NCBI GenBank assembly: GCA_036011085.1
Contig: DASCMS010000029.1
Span: 175,914-239,913, forward strand
Length of the DNA stretch: 64,000 nucleotides
Origin: UBA8231 sp036011085
Lineage (GTDB): Bacteria; Latescibacterota; UBA2968; UBA8231
Reading direction: 5' to 3'
Shown: positions 33,836-42,560 of the stretch, piece by piece
How positions within the stretch are numbered: position 1 is the stretch's first letter
How the letters are laid out: each line of letters opens with the position of its first letter
The notes under the pieces: generated by a model
Databases searched by the model: none
What the model was told of the DNA's origin: nothing
Seen by the model: only the letters and a program-made list of their open reading frames with translations
Program-made: the position numbers and the translations under genes

Positions 33836-34578
33836 ACGTGAACGTGCTGGTCACCGGCGGATCCCGCGGCATAGGGCGGGCCATCGTCACCAAGCTCGTG
33901 GCCGAGGGCAAGGGATGCGCCTTCACCTTCGTCGATGACGAGACCGCCGCCGAGGAGACGATCGCCCAGGCCAGAGAGCAGTGTTCGCAGACGCCGGTGC
34001 GCGCGTATCGGATGAACGTGCGCTATCCCGATCAGGTCGAGGCAACGACGGAACGGGTACTGGAGGACTTCGGTGACCTCGGTGCTGTGGTCAACAACGC
34101 CGCCATCGTCCGCAACGGGGCGGCGGCGCTGATGAGTGACGAGGACTGGGATGCGGTGCTGCAGACCGATCTGTCGGGGCCGTTCTATGTCATCCGGAGC
34201 CTGTTGATGCATTTCCTGAGCAACGGTGGCGGACGCATCGTCAACATCTCGTCCCTGGCCGCTGATGGCAGCAGCGGCCAGGCGAACTACGCCGCCGCCA
34301 AGGCCGGGCTCATCGGCCTGACGCGGACGGTGGCAAAGGAGTACGGGGCCAAGGGGATCACGAGCAATGCCGTCACCGTGGGCTACGTCGAGACGGACAT
34401 GACGAGCCACCACATGACCCAGCAGCTGCGCGACTTCTGGGTCACACACTGTCCCCAGAAGCGGCCGGGCACGGCGCAGGAGGCGGCCAATCTCGTGCAC
34501 TTCCTGTTGTCGGATGAGGCCGCCTTCGTCAACGGCGAGATCGTGCGGACCGCCGGGGGACTGACCTATGCCCCCTAG
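33832..34578 (+). CDS. Short-chain dehydrogenase, FabG-like 3-ketoacyl-ACP reductase
   Basis: A 248-residue classical SDR. 'VLVTGGSRGIGRAIV' (about 5-19) binds NADP(H), 'VNNAAIVRNG' (about 86-95) is the NNAG-type motif, Ser is in 'IVNISSLAADG' and the catalytic 'YAAAK' follows (about 154-158). It would reduce the beta-keto group made by the ketosynthases. The start is TTG 33832 overlapping the previous stop, or GTG 33838 two codons on. The last 11 bases overlap the HMG-CoA-synthase-like gene. Confidence 0.9.
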   Translation: MNVNVLVTGGSRGIGRAIVTKLVAEGKGCAFTFVDDETAAEETIAQAREQCSQTPVRAYRMNVRYPDQVEATTERVLEDFGDLGAVVNNAAIVRNGAAALMSDEDWDAVLQTDLSGPFYVIRSLLMHFLSNGGGRIVNISSLAADGSSGQANYAAAKAGLIGLTRTVAKEYGAKGITSNAVTVGYVETDMTSHHMTQQLRDFWVTHCPQKRPGTAQEAANLVHFLLSDEAAFVNGEIVRTAGGLTYAP

Positions 34579-35803
34579 TCCGGTCGGCATCGAAGCCATC
34601 AATCTCTACGGCTCGACCCTGTGCATGAAGCAGGCGGATCTGGCCAGGGCGCGGGGACGTGATCCCCATCGCGTGGTCCACGACTACCTGATCGACACGC
34701 GGTCGCTGCTGCCCCCCTGGGAGGATACGGTGACTATGGCGGCCAACGCCTCGCGACCACTGCTGGAGGTCACCGATCCGGAGCGGATCGGTCTGTTCGT
34801 CATGGGAACAGAGGGCGGCCTCGACTTCGGCAAGTCGACGAGCACGCAGGTCCACGCCGCCCTCGGTCTGCACGCCAACGTGCGCAACTACGAGATCAAG
34901 CACGCCTGCTACGGCGGCGCGGCAGCCGTCGATGCGGCGGTCAACTGGATCGCCTCCGGTCTGAACCGCGGGCCTACGGCGCTGGTCATCGCGGCGGACT
35001 TCAGCCGTCAGAACTTCGGTGAGGAGCACGAATTCATGCTCGGCGCCTCGGCGGTGGCAGCCGTGCTGGGTGACGTGCCCCGTGTGCTGGCCTTCGAGCC
35101 GGAAGTCCGCGGTACGTGGACAACACACGCCTATGACACCTACCGGCCGACGGCCCGGATGGAGTGCGGCAACAGCAAGGAAAGCCTGTTCACCTATCTC
35201 GACGCGCTGACCGGATCGTGGGAGCATTATCTGTCCGAGAGTGCAGTCCCCGTCGACTTCGCCACGCACTTCGAACACCTCGTCTACCACATGCCATTCC
35301 CGGGTATGGCCTTCCAGGCCCACCGCACGCTGAGCAATCTGGGCGGGCGCCGATCGAAGCAGGAAGTGCAGGCCGATTTCGACCGTCGGGTGTCGCCATC
35401 TCGGCACTTCCCCAAGCGGTTGGGCAGTCAGTACAGCGCCAGCAATCTCGCCGGGCTCTGTGGTCTGCTGGCAGCCGCTCCCCAGGCCACAGCCGGCGAT
35501 CGGATCGGTTTCTTCGCCTATGGATCCGGAGCCATCGGTGAGTTCTACAGTGGCCTGTTGGGCGAGGAGGCGCGACAGGTGCTGTCGCCGGCGCGGTGGG
35601 ATGAGCAGCTCGATGCCCGGCGGCAGGTGACCCCCGAGGAATATGAACTGGTGGAGAGAACGAGGGATACCATGATCGAGGCCAGTGACGTGGATGTCGA
35701 TCTGTCGCTGCTGGATGCGTGGTACGATCGCCACTACGACGGCCGTGGCCTGCTGACGCTGAATCGGATTCGAAACCATCAGAGGTCCTATGTCTGGAGC
35801 TGA
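34568..35803 (+). CDS. HMG-CoA synthase-like beta-branching enzyme (PksG/CurD type)
   Basis: A 411-residue thiolase-fold protein. The HMG-CoA synthase triad is visible: Glu82 in 'MGTEGGLDFGKS', Cys114 in 'IKHACYGGAAAVD' and His241 in 'HLVYHMPFPGMAFQAH'. In polyketide systems this enzyme adds an acetyl unit from an ACP to the beta-keto carbon of an acyl-ACP. The two hydratase-like genes next to it are exactly its usual partners, and no mevalonate genes are present, so a beta-branching role is much more likely than isoprenoid synthesis. Length is close to PksG-type proteins (about 415). The start ATG lies inside the end of the reductase gene. Confidence 0.88.
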   Translation: MPPSPVGIEAINLYGSTLCMKQADLARARGRDPHRVVHDYLIDTRSLLPPWEDTVTMAANASRPLLEVTDPERIGLFVMGTEGGLDFGKSTSTQVHAALGLHANVRNYEIKHACYGGAAAVDAAVNWIASGLNRGPTALVIAADFSRQNFGEEHEFMLGASAVAAVLGDVPRVLAFEPEVRGTWTTHAYDTYRPTARMECGNSKESLFTYLDALTGSWEHYLSESAVPVDFATHFEHLVYHMPFPGMAFQAHRTLSNLGGRRSKQEVQADFDRRVSPSRHFPKRLGSQYSASNLAGLCGLLAAAPQATAGDRIGFFAYGSGAIGEFYSGLLGEEARQVLSPARWDEQLDARRQVTPEEYELVERTRDTMIEASDVDVDLSLLDAWYDRHYDGRGLLTLNRIRNHQRSYVWS

Positions 35804-36623
35804 ACAGCTCACCGGCGGGATCTCCTGCATCACTTCGGCCCCCGTCGCCCTGATCACTCTCGGCCACGGCGCCCGGGCGTTGACACCGACGACGGTCGTC
35901 GGTCTCGCCGAAGGGTTCCGCAGGGCCACCGACGATCCCACCGTACGCGTCATCATCCTGCGCTCGGCGGATGATTCTGCCTTCTGTACGGGTCTGGACC
36001 TGGGGGCAACGCCGGGCGCCGACTCGATCGCGGCGGCCTCAGAAGCGTTTCCCGACCTGCTCGACTCGATCCGGCGCACACCCAAGCCGGTGGTTGGCCT
36101 CGTGGGGGGCCTCGTCCGCGGCGGCGGCATCGGGCTGGCGGGTGTCTGCGACATCGTCATCGCCGACACTGGCGCCACCTTCCAGTTCAGCGAAGTGCTG
36201 CTCGGACTGGCACCGGCCTGCGTCCTGGCCTTCCTCCAGCCTTTCCGCGTTTCGCCCGGACGACTGTCGGCCGCCGTCCTGACGGCGGAAACCTTGGATG
36301 CGGACGCCGCCCTGCGCCTGGGACTCATCGACGAGGTGGTCGACGCAGCACACAGGGAACGCCACGCCCGCGTCGTGGTGCAGGCCCTGCTGCGGGCAGA
36401 GCCGGAAGCGCTGGCGGCTTCCAAGGAACTGCTCCGAAGTGCTGGCAGCACGTCCGCGGAAACATCTCGAGTGGCTGCCGCTGCCAACATGCTGTCGGCA
36501 CAGCTGGGCAGCGGTCGTCCCGCAGCGGCTGCCGCGGCCTATGAGGCGACACACCTGCCGCGGTGGGCCCAGCAGTTCCGACCGACACAGGACCTCTGGG
36601 CAGGAGCAGCAATCGATGGGTGA
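35790..36623 (+). CDS. Enoyl-CoA hydratase homologue ECH1 (PksH-like dehydratase)
   Basis: A 277-residue crotonase-fold protein. 'DDSAFCTGLDLGATPG' (about 60-75) and 'GLVRGGGIGLAGVCDIVIAD' (about 108-127) form the two oxyanion-hole loops. In beta-branching cassettes ECH1 removes water from HMG-ACP to give 3-methylglutaconyl-ACP. It lies directly behind the HMG-CoA-synthase-like gene (14-base overlap) and ahead of the ECH2-like gene, the standard order. On its own it could be called a generic enoyl-CoA hydratase; the context decides the specific call. Confidence 0.82.
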   Translation: MSGAEQLTGGISCITSAPVALITLGHGARALTPTTVVGLAEGFRRATDDPTVRVIILRSADDSAFCTGLDLGATPGADSIAAASEAFPDLLDSIRRTPKPVVGLVGGLVRGGGIGLAGVCDIVIADTGATFQFSEVLLGLAPACVLAFLQPFRVSPGRLSAAVLTAETLDADAALRLGLIDEVVDAAHRERHARVVVQALLRAEPEALAASKELLRSAGSTSAETSRVAAAANMLSAQLGSGRPAAAAAAYEATHLPRWAQQFRPTQDLWAGAAIDG

Positions 36624-37365
36624 GCCTGTGTGCCTCCGGATCGACGCCGAAGGTATCGCCCACCTGCAGCTGCTCGGCGACGACGCCGGCAACCTGCTGT
36701 CGCCGGCCTTCGTCGCCGCCTTCGGCGGGGCCCTCGATCAGCTGCAGACCGATGGCCACATCAGAGTCTGCGTCCTGTCCGGCGGCTCGGAAGTCTTCTG
36801 CGGCGGCGCCGACCGGGAGACACTGCTGCGGGTCTGTGACGGGGCAACTTCCGTGTCCGAACTGCAGTTGCCGGAGAGGTTGCTGGACACGCCCGTGCCG
36901 ATCATCGCCGCCATGGAGGGACACGCCGTCGGTGGCGGCCTGGCCCTCGCCGCCGCCTGCGACCTCGTCGTGGCGGCCCGCGAGAGCCGCTACGGTGCGG
37001 TGTTCATGAACATGGGATTCACTCCCGGTATGGGCGCCACCGTGCTGCTGCCTGAGTTCCTGGGCCCGTACGTAGCCGACGAGGCGATGTACACCGGCAA
37101 GCTGTATCGGGGAGCCGAGCTGGCGCGGAAGGGGACCCGGATCAATGCGATCGTGCCCCGGGCCGACGTCATGTCCACCGCCATGGAGCTGGCGCAACGG
37201 ATCGCCGAGAAGGGCACGCAGTCGATCCGGTTGCTGAAGACGGCACTGGCCGCCAGGCGTCGGCAGATGCTGGGGGTGGCCCGCGAGCAGGAGGACGTCA
37301 TGCATCGCGTCTGTTTCGCCCTGCCCGAAACACGGCGGGCGATCGAGGCGGAGTACGCCGCGTGA
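36616..37365 (+). CDS. Enoyl-CoA hydratase homologue ECH2 (PksI-like decarboxylase)
   Basis: A 249-residue crotonase-fold protein starting at ATG 36616, eight bases inside the ECH1 gene. The stretch around 'FCGGADRETLLRVCDG' (about 57-72) and 'EGHAVGGGLALAAACDLVV' (about 98-116), and especially 'MGFTPGMGATVLLPEFLG' (about 134-151) with 'GKLYRGAELARKG', closely resembles PksI/BaeI/CurF-type ECH2 proteins. These decarboxylate 3-methylglutaconyl-ACP to leave a beta-methyl branch. This is the clearest single indicator of a beta-branching cassette in the operon. Confidence 0.85.
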   Translation: MGEPVCLRIDAEGIAHLQLLGDDAGNLLSPAFVAAFGGALDQLQTDGHIRVCVLSGGSEVFCGGADRETLLRVCDGATSVSELQLPERLLDTPVPIIAAMEGHAVGGGLALAAACDLVVAARESRYGAVFMNMGFTPGMGATVLLPEFLGPYVADEAMYTGKLYRGAELARKGTRINAIVPRADVMSTAMELAQRIAEKGTQSIRLLKTALAARRRQMLGVAREQEDVMHRVCFALPETRRAIEAEYAA

Positions 37366-38200
37366 TCGCCGTCGACCTGACTGGCCACTGTGCGCTGGTC
37401 ACCGGTGGCACTCGGGGTATCGGTCTGGCAAGTGCCCTGCAGTTGTCCCGTGCCGGGGCCCACGTGTTCGTCACCCACAGGTGGGGCTCGGTGGCGGAAG
37501 CGGACCTGGTCGGCATCTTCTGCGAGGCGGGGGCACAACCACCCGTCATTTTGAGGCCGATGTCGCTCGGGACGAAGACACGGATCGGCTGCTTGAGCGC
37601 ATCGGCGAACAACACGACAGCGTCGACTTCTTCATCAGCAATGCCGGACTGGCACGGCGCACCACCGGCCTGGCGGAGTACGACAAGCGCTCACTGTTCA
37701 CAACCCTCGAGTACAGCACCTGGCCCATGATCGAGTACTCGCGGCGCATGGAAGCACGCTTCGGCCGGTACCCGCGGCACATCATCGGTGTTTCGAGTGA
37801 CGGCCCAGACAACTTCTACACCGGCTATGACTTCGTCGCCGCGTCCAAAGCCCTGCACGAGCTGTTCGCCCGGTACATGTCCCAGCATCTGTTCGAGGGG
37901 GGCACGCGGGTCAACGTGCTGCGCTTCGGCACGGTAGCGACGCAGTCCTTCGAGCAGTTCTTCGGGACGGAGTTCTTCGACTATCTGACGGCCAGTGGCA
38001 TTCCGCCGGCCATGGTCCTCGAAGCCGAGGAGTGTGGTCAGGCCGTGCTCGCCCTCTGCAGCGGCCTGTTGAACGCGATGAACGGCCAGGTGCTGTGCAT
38101 CGACAAGGGTCTGTCCCTGCGCGGCAACCTGATGATGGACTACCTGCAGTCCCGCCAGGCGACACCTCACACACCGATTCCAGGAGACGCGACAAGATGA
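37362..38200 (+). pseudogene. FabL-like enoyl-ACP reductase (SDR) with a -1 frameshift
   Basis: Two frames together make one SDR of about 279 residues. The first (from GTG 37362) gives 'LTGHCALVTGGTRGIGLASAL' and continues to 'GIFCEAGA'; the second carries 'RHFEADVARDEDTDRLL' to the end at 38200. The break is at or near the run of five G at 37529-37533: one extra G would restore the frame exactly. The second part has 'ISNAGLARR' and 'YDFVAASK', a Tyr-x6-Lys motif as in FabI/FabL enoyl-ACP reductases rather than the Tyr-x3-Lys of ketoreductases. Homopolymer assembly error, mutation or programmed shift are all possible. The stop overlaps the ACP start. Confidence 0.8.
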
Positions 38201-38442
38201 CCAAGGAAGAGATCCTCAATGTGATCACCGGACTGATGGAGGACAACCTCGACGACATCGATGGCGCCATCGACGCCTCCCGGTCGATGGTGGAATACGG
38301 TGCCAACAGCCTCGACATCATCGAGATCGTGTCCTGTTCGATGCGCGAGCTCAAGATCAAAGTGCCGCGCGCGGAACTGAGCGACCTGGAGAATATCGAC
38401 CAGCTGGCCGACAAGCTGCTCGAGCACGCCCAGCAGGAGTGA
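38197..38442 (+). CDS. Acyl carrier protein
   Basis: An 81-residue acidic helical protein starting at ATG 38197 (ATGA overlap with the reductase). The phosphopantetheine site is Ser38 in 'EYGANSLDIIEIVS'; most ACPs have Asp before the Ser (DSL), here Asn. Helix I is 'EEILNVITGLMEDNL' and helix III/IV 'ENIDQLADKLLEHA'. It is the only ACP in the operon, so it would carry the growing chain and possibly also the acetyl donor for branching. It lies 11 bases before the oxoamine synthase, as small ACPs sit beside serine palmitoyltransferase in several sphingolipid-making bacteria. Confidence 0.93.
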   Translation: MTKEEILNVITGLMEDNLDDIDGAIDASRSMVEYGANSLDIIEIVSCSMRELKIKVPRAELSDLENIDQLADKLLEHAQQE

Positions 38443-38453
38443 GGAGGAAACCA

Positions 38454-39710
38454 ATGCAGGACGCACACCGCTACAGCCTCGAGGACTTCTACTTCAGTGA
38501 CAGCGCCGATGTTCTCGTGCCGCCGGAGGACTTCGACACGTGGCTGGCCGATCCCACCATCCGCCAGAGCTTCAGTTTTTTTGAACAGCCGTTGTTGGGC
38601 AAGCCGGATGCAACGACGGAGATCGTCAGCCACATCGACGGTCAGCGACGTCGGGTCATCAACCTGACGTCGTACAACTACCTGGGACTGTCCACGCACC
38701 CGGAGGTCCTGCAGGCGGCGAGAGAAGCCCTCGACCAGTATGGCCTGGGCGCCGCCGGTGCCGCCGTGCTGTCCGGCACCTACGACCTGCACGTCGAGTT
38801 CGCCCGCCGCCTGGCGGCCTTCAAGCAGCAGGAAGACTGCCTGCTGTTCTCCGGGGGCCTCGCCGGCAACTATGGCGCGATCCAGGGAATCCTGCGGCGG
38901 GGGGACGTCCTCCTGCTCGACGAGAAATCGCACCAGAGCCTGATCGACGGTGGCACCCTGTCGCGAGCCAAGGTCGCGTTCTTCAAGCACAACGACGCCG
39001 AGTCGCTGGCCGAAGCGCTGGAGGCCCACAGAGGCAAGCGCACGCTGGTGGTCGTGGAGGGGGTCTACTCCATGGATGGCGATCTGGCGGACCTGCCGGC
39101 CATCGTCGATGTATGCGCCGCCTTCGACGCATCCGTCTATATCGACGAGGCGCATTCGACGCTGATGTTCGGCGAGAACGGTCGCGGCGTGGCCGAGCAC
39201 TTCGGACTCGAGGACAAGATGGGGGTGACCTTCGGGACGCTGAGCAAGTCTTTCGGGGGTGTAGGCGGGTTCGTCTGTGCCAACCGAGGACTGATCCGTT
39301 ACATGAAAGCCTATTCGACGCCTTACATCTTCTCCTGTGCCTGCTCGCCCCCCGTCATCGGTGGCTGCATGAAGGCTCTCGAGATCGCCACGCGCGACAC
39401 GACGCTACGTGACCGCCTGTGGGCGAATGTCGACGTGTTTCGTTCCCAGCTTGCGGCCATGCGACTGAATCTCGGTCAGAGCGCCTCGCAGGTGATTCCC
39501 ATCATCATCGGCTCCTCCGCCGAAACCCTCTATACGATGGCGGCACAACTGCAGTGTCGCGGGGTGTTTCTACAGCCCATCGACTACCCCGCCGTGCCGG
39601 CCGAAACGCGCCGTTTCCGGTTGTCGGTGAACGCCCAGCTGTCGCGGGCCGAGATCGACGAGGCGTGCAATATCATCGAGGACGTCGTCGCCCGCGGGTT
39701 GCGCCAGTGA
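38454..39710 (+). CDS. Alpha-oxoamine synthase (serine palmitoyltransferase/AONS-like, PLP-dependent)
   Basis: A 418-residue fold-type I PLP enzyme that condenses an acyl thioester with an amino acid, releasing CO2 and giving an alpha-aminoketone. ATG 38454 has a near-ideal GAGGAGGAAA ribosome site. 'TSYNYLGLSTHPEV' (about 72-85), Asp231 and His234 in 'VYIDEAHSTLMFG', and the PLP lysine Lys265 in 'TFGTLSKSFGGVGGF' are family hallmarks. BioF is the nearest alternative, but an N-terminal extension of about 60 residues and the ACP/ketosynthase context argue for lipid or polyketide offloading. The amino acid used (Ser, Ala or Gly) is not predictable by eye. Confidence 0.88.
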   Translation: MQDAHRYSLEDFYFSDSADVLVPPEDFDTWLADPTIRQSFSFFEQPLLGKPDATTEIVSHIDGQRRRVINLTSYNYLGLSTHPEVLQAAREALDQYGLGAAGAAVLSGTYDLHVEFARRLAAFKQQEDCLLFSGGLAGNYGAIQGILRRGDVLLLDEKSHQSLIDGGTLSRAKVAFFKHNDAESLAEALEAHRGKRTLVVVEGVYSMDGDLADLPAIVDVCAAFDASVYIDEAHSTLMFGENGRGVAEHFGLEDKMGVTFGTLSKSFGGVGGFVCANRGLIRYMKAYSTPYIFSCACSPPVIGGCMKALEIATRDTTLRDRLWANVDVFRSQLAAMRLNLGQSASQVIPIIIGSSAETLYTMAAQLQCRGVFLQPIDYPAVPAETRRFRLSVNAQLSRAEIDEACNIIEDVVARGLRQ

Positions 39711-40243
39711 AGGCTGACACGGATCGACTGCTGCGAGCGCACCGCCGCCGGCCGCTGGCCCGGCGGGCAGACTTTCCCCACGCCGTCGACCTGGGCCGCG
39801 AGGAGCTGGAACGGATGATCCCGCACCGTGAACCGTTCCTCCTCGTCGATCGAATCGAGGCTGTGGACCTCGAGAACGAGAGGATTCTGGGAGTGCGGCG
39901 GATCGAGGCGGATGACGCCGTGTTCCGCGGTCATTTCCCCGGAGAACCAGTCTATCCCGGCTCGCTGCAACTCGAGATGGCCGGCCAGCTGAGCCTGTGT
40001 CTGGCGTATTTCACCACGCATCGGACGGTCAAGGTCAACGGTGACCTGCAGGCGCCACCGGTACGTATCACCCGGGTGCTGGGTGCCTACTTCGTTCACC
40101 CCGTGCCGCCGGGAACGGAGGTCACGCTGCTGGCCAGCCGCATAGACGGCGACGAGTTCTTCAGCCGGGCGCTGCTGCAGACGACGATCGAAGATTCGGT
40201 GTGCTGCACGGCCGTCATCGAAGTCTGCTTTCCGACGACATGA
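39707..40243 (+). CDS. FabZ-like 3-hydroxyacyl-ACP dehydratase (hotdog fold)
   Basis: A 178-residue protein from GTG 39707, overlapping the preceding stop (GTGA). 'MIPHREPFLLVDRIEAVD' (about 38-55) and 'VFRGHFPGEPVYPGSLQLEMAGQ' region (about 71-93) are the FabZ signatures, with the catalytic His in GHFPG and Glu in the following helix. It has about 30 extra basic residues at the N-terminus relative to FabZ. It would dehydrate 3-hydroxyacyl-ACP after the FabG-like step, feeding the FabL-like reductase, so the operon has a full reductive loop. Confidence 0.9.
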   Translation: MKADTDRLLRAHRRRPLARRADFPHAVDLGREELERMIPHREPFLLVDRIEAVDLENERILGVRRIEADDAVFRGHFPGEPVYPGSLQLEMAGQLSLCLAYFTTHRTVKVNGDLQAPPVRITRVLGAYFVHPVPPGTEVTLLASRIDGDEFFSRALLQTTIEDSVCCTAVIEVCFPTT

Positions 40244-41082
40244 AGGTCGTACTGATCACCGGCGCTTCGATGGGGATCGGCCGCCACTGCGCCGCCCGAC
40301 TGGCAGCCCGGGGCGATCACGTCTACGGCACGAGCCGCGAGCCGGCATCCGTCGAGGCGGTGGACGGCGTGAATCTGGTTCGCCTCGACGTAGCCAGCGA
40401 CGAGTCTGTGCGCGGCTGCATCGACACCGTGCTGGAGCGGGAGGGTTGCATCGACGTGCTGGTGAACAACGCCGGCTTCGGTTACGGGGGGGCCGTGGAG
40501 GAGACCTCCGTCGACGAGGCCCGGCACATCTTCGAGATCAACACTCTCGGTATCCTGCGCATGTGTCAGGCAGTGCTTCCCGCCATGCGTCAGCAGGGAC
40601 AGGGACACATCGTCAACATCAGCTCCCTGGGGGGACTGATGGCCATGCCCTTCCAAGGGCTCTACAACGCCAGCAAGTTCGCCCTCGAAGGACTGTCAGA
40701 GGCGCTGCGCATGGAAGTCAGACCCTTCGGAATTCATGTCACCCTCGTCGAGCCAGGTGACGTGTCCACCCAGTTCACCCGCAACCGACTCATGACCACC
40801 GCATCACGGCAGAGTCCGGTGTACCGACAGCAGCAGACGAAGACCATGGCCATCGTCGAGCAGGATGAAGCCGGTGGCATCTCGCCGGCAAGAGTCGCCG
40901 AGCTGGTGGAGAAAGTCATCTCCCGCCGGGCGCCTCGCAGGCGCTACGTCGCCGCCCATCGGTTGCAGCGGCTGGCGGCCTGGCTCGACGGCGTGCTGCC
41001 TCAGGCGATGATGGAGTATCTGATCATGGACCACTACGACATGGATCGCCGTCGAAGTGCCCCTGCAGGAGGCAGATCATGA
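40240..41082 (+). CDS. Short-chain dehydrogenase, possible aminoketone (3-ketosphinganine-type) reductase
   Basis: A 280-residue SDR from ATG 40240. 'VVLITGASMGIGRHCAARL' (about 3-21), 'VNNAGFGYGG' (about 83-92), Ser in 'IVNISSLGGLMA' and catalytic 'YNASK' (about 144-148). The long basic C-terminal tail ('PRRRYVAAHRLQRLAAWLDGV' region) and overall pattern resemble 17beta-HSD/retinol-DH/ketosphinganine-reductase-like SDRs that act on lipids. Downstream of an oxoamine synthase, reduction of the alpha-aminoketone to an amino alcohol is the natural guess. It overlaps both neighbours' coding sequence by four bases. Confidence 0.83.
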   Translation: MKVVLITGASMGIGRHCAARLAARGDHVYGTSREPASVEAVDGVNLVRLDVASDESVRGCIDTVLEREGCIDVLVNNAGFGYGGAVEETSVDEARHIFEINTLGILRMCQAVLPAMRQQGQGHIVNISSLGGLMAMPFQGLYNASKFALEGLSEALRMEVRPFGIHVTLVEPGDVSTQFTRNRLMTTASRQSPVYRQQQTKTMAIVEQDEAGGISPARVAELVEKVISRRAPRRRYVAAHRLQRLAAWLDGVLPQAMMEYLIMDHYDMDRRRSAPAGGRS

Positions 41083-42560
41083 ACCTGCGCGACAAGATCG
41101 AGACGTACGTCGAGAGCACCGATGTCGATGCCGCGTACAGCAAGCACATCAGCCACTTCTATGCCCGCTATCTCGAATCCCTTGGACTGGGCCAGAAGCG
41201 CTTCGTGGACTCAACCGAGCATCATCTGATCGATGCCGACGGGCAGCGCTACCTCGATCTTGTGGCTGGCTACGGCACCTGTCACTGGGGTCGACACCCG
41301 GCCGTCCAGGAGGCTCTGTGCCAACTGCACGAGCTGCACCTGCCCAGCCTGGTGCAGTTTCAGCTGCCCGTGCTCTCCACCATGCTGGCCGAAGAGATCC
41401 TGGACTATGCCGGAAGCCGCTATGAGCGCCTGTTCTTCACCAACGGCGGCGCCGAGGCCACCGAATACGCCCTGAAGATGGCGCGCGCCGTCACCGGTCG
41501 GCAACGGATGCTCTGCTTCGAGGGGGGCTATCACGGCCTCACCCTCGGGGCGCTGTCGATCAACGGTATGGAGGCCCACCAGAAGCTGTTCTCTCTCCAG
41601 GGGGAGAATCCGATTCTGCCTTTCGGTGACCTCGATGCCGTGGAGGACGCCTTCCGTCGTCATCCCAAGCAGATCGCCGGCGTCTTCCTCGAACCCGTTC
41701 AAGGCCGGACCGGCGAGGTCGCCTCACCCGAGTTCACGCAGGGGCTGCGGCAGCTGTGCGACCGCCACGGGGCCCTGCTCGTCTTCGACGAGATCAAGAC
41801 CGGCTTCGGCCGAACGGGCAAGCGGTTCTCTTATGAGTGGCACGACGTTCTGCCCGACGTGGTCACCATCGCCAAGGGCATCAGCGGCGGCGAGACGCCC
41901 GTGGGGGCCGTCCTCTACAGTGCCGAGGTCTACCGCAAGATCTACGGTCTCATCGACCGCATCGCCGTGTGGTCGTCGACATTCAAGGAGAATAACCTGT
42001 CCATGGCGGTCGGCCTGGCGGTCATGGAGCTCTACCGCGACAATCCGCAGATCCATGACCACGTTCTGGCAGCCGAGGCGCGTGTGCGCGAGCGGCTCGA
42101 GGGGCACTCGCAAGATCGCTATCGACTCTCTGTCGGCGGTCGGGGGCTGCTGCTGACGGTGCGGATCGAGCACGTCGACGGGAAGAAGTGGGTTCACTCG
42201 CTCATGGACACCCTCGAGGGCGATCTCTTCTACGATATGGTCTGCCGCCAGCTGTTCACGCAGAAGCAGATCCTGGTGTCCCTGCCGAATCGTTTCGGCG
42301 CCAGTCTGGCTCTGATCCCGGCGCTCAACCTGCCCCTGGCGGAGTTCAACCGGAACGGCCAGCTCGCCGCCGCCGCCTTCGAACACCTGGGCTTCCCAAT
42401 ACCACGGCCTCGAGCGGGCCCACGCCGACTGTGGCGGGGCGGACTGCCTGGCCTGCCTTGGTGGCTGTCGCCGGGAGTCGAAGCAGAGCGCCCCGGTGAC
42501 CACCTTGAGATCGGCACGTCGGCGTGGTGTCGAGGTGGTCACCCGTTTCCACGCCCATGA
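41079..42560 (+). CDS. Class III PLP-dependent aminotransferase (3' end disturbed)
   Basis: An enzyme of about 439 genuine residues. 'GTCHWGRHPAVQEAL' (about 67-81), 'FFTNGGAEATEYALKMAR' (about 119-136), 'YHGLTLGALS' (about 151-160), 'VFDEIKTGFGRTG' (about 235-247) and Lys266 in 'TIAKGISGGETPVGAV' are class III hallmarks; relatives include ornithine- and omega-aminotransferases. After 'AAAAFEHLGFP' (about 429-439) the frame runs into Arg/Pro-rich sequence lying over the GMC oxidoreductase in another frame, so residues past about 440 are not native. The enzyme is probably complete or nearly so. A role in adding a terminal amine is inferred from context. Confidence 0.82.
   Translation: MNLRDKIETYVESTDVDAAYSKHISHFYARYLESLGLGQKRFVDSTEHHLIDADGQRYLDLVAGYGTCHWGRHPAVQEALCQLHELHLPSLVQFQLPVLSTMLAEEILDYAGSRYERLFFTNGGAEATEYALKMARAVTGRQRMLCFEGGYHGLTLGALSINGMEAHQKLFSLQGENPILPFGDLDAVEDAFRRHPKQIAGVFLEPVQGRTGEVASPEFTQGLRQLCDRHGALLVFDEIKTGFGRTGKRFSYEWHDVLPDVVTIAKGISGGETPVGAVLYSAEVYRKIYGLIDRIAVWSSTFKENNLSMAVGLAVMELYRDNPQIHDHVLAAEARVRERLEGHSQDRYRLSVGGRGLLLTVRIEHVDGKKWVHSLMDTLEGDLFYDMVCRQLFTQKQILVSLPNRFGASLALIPALNLPLAEFNRNGQLAAAAFEHLGFPIPRPRAGPRRLWRGGLPGLPWWLSPGVEAERPGDHLEIGTSAWCRGGHPFPRP

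Noticed and set aside
34568..35803. Mevalonate-pathway HMG-CoA synthase
   Set aside because: No HMG-CoA reductase or other mevalonate gene adjoins, and the neighbours are PksH/PksI-like proteins and an ACP.
38454..39710. 8-amino-7-oxononanoate synthase (bioF) for biotin
   Set aside because: No other biotin genes are present, the N-terminus is extended, and it lies among ACP-dependent chain-building enzymes.
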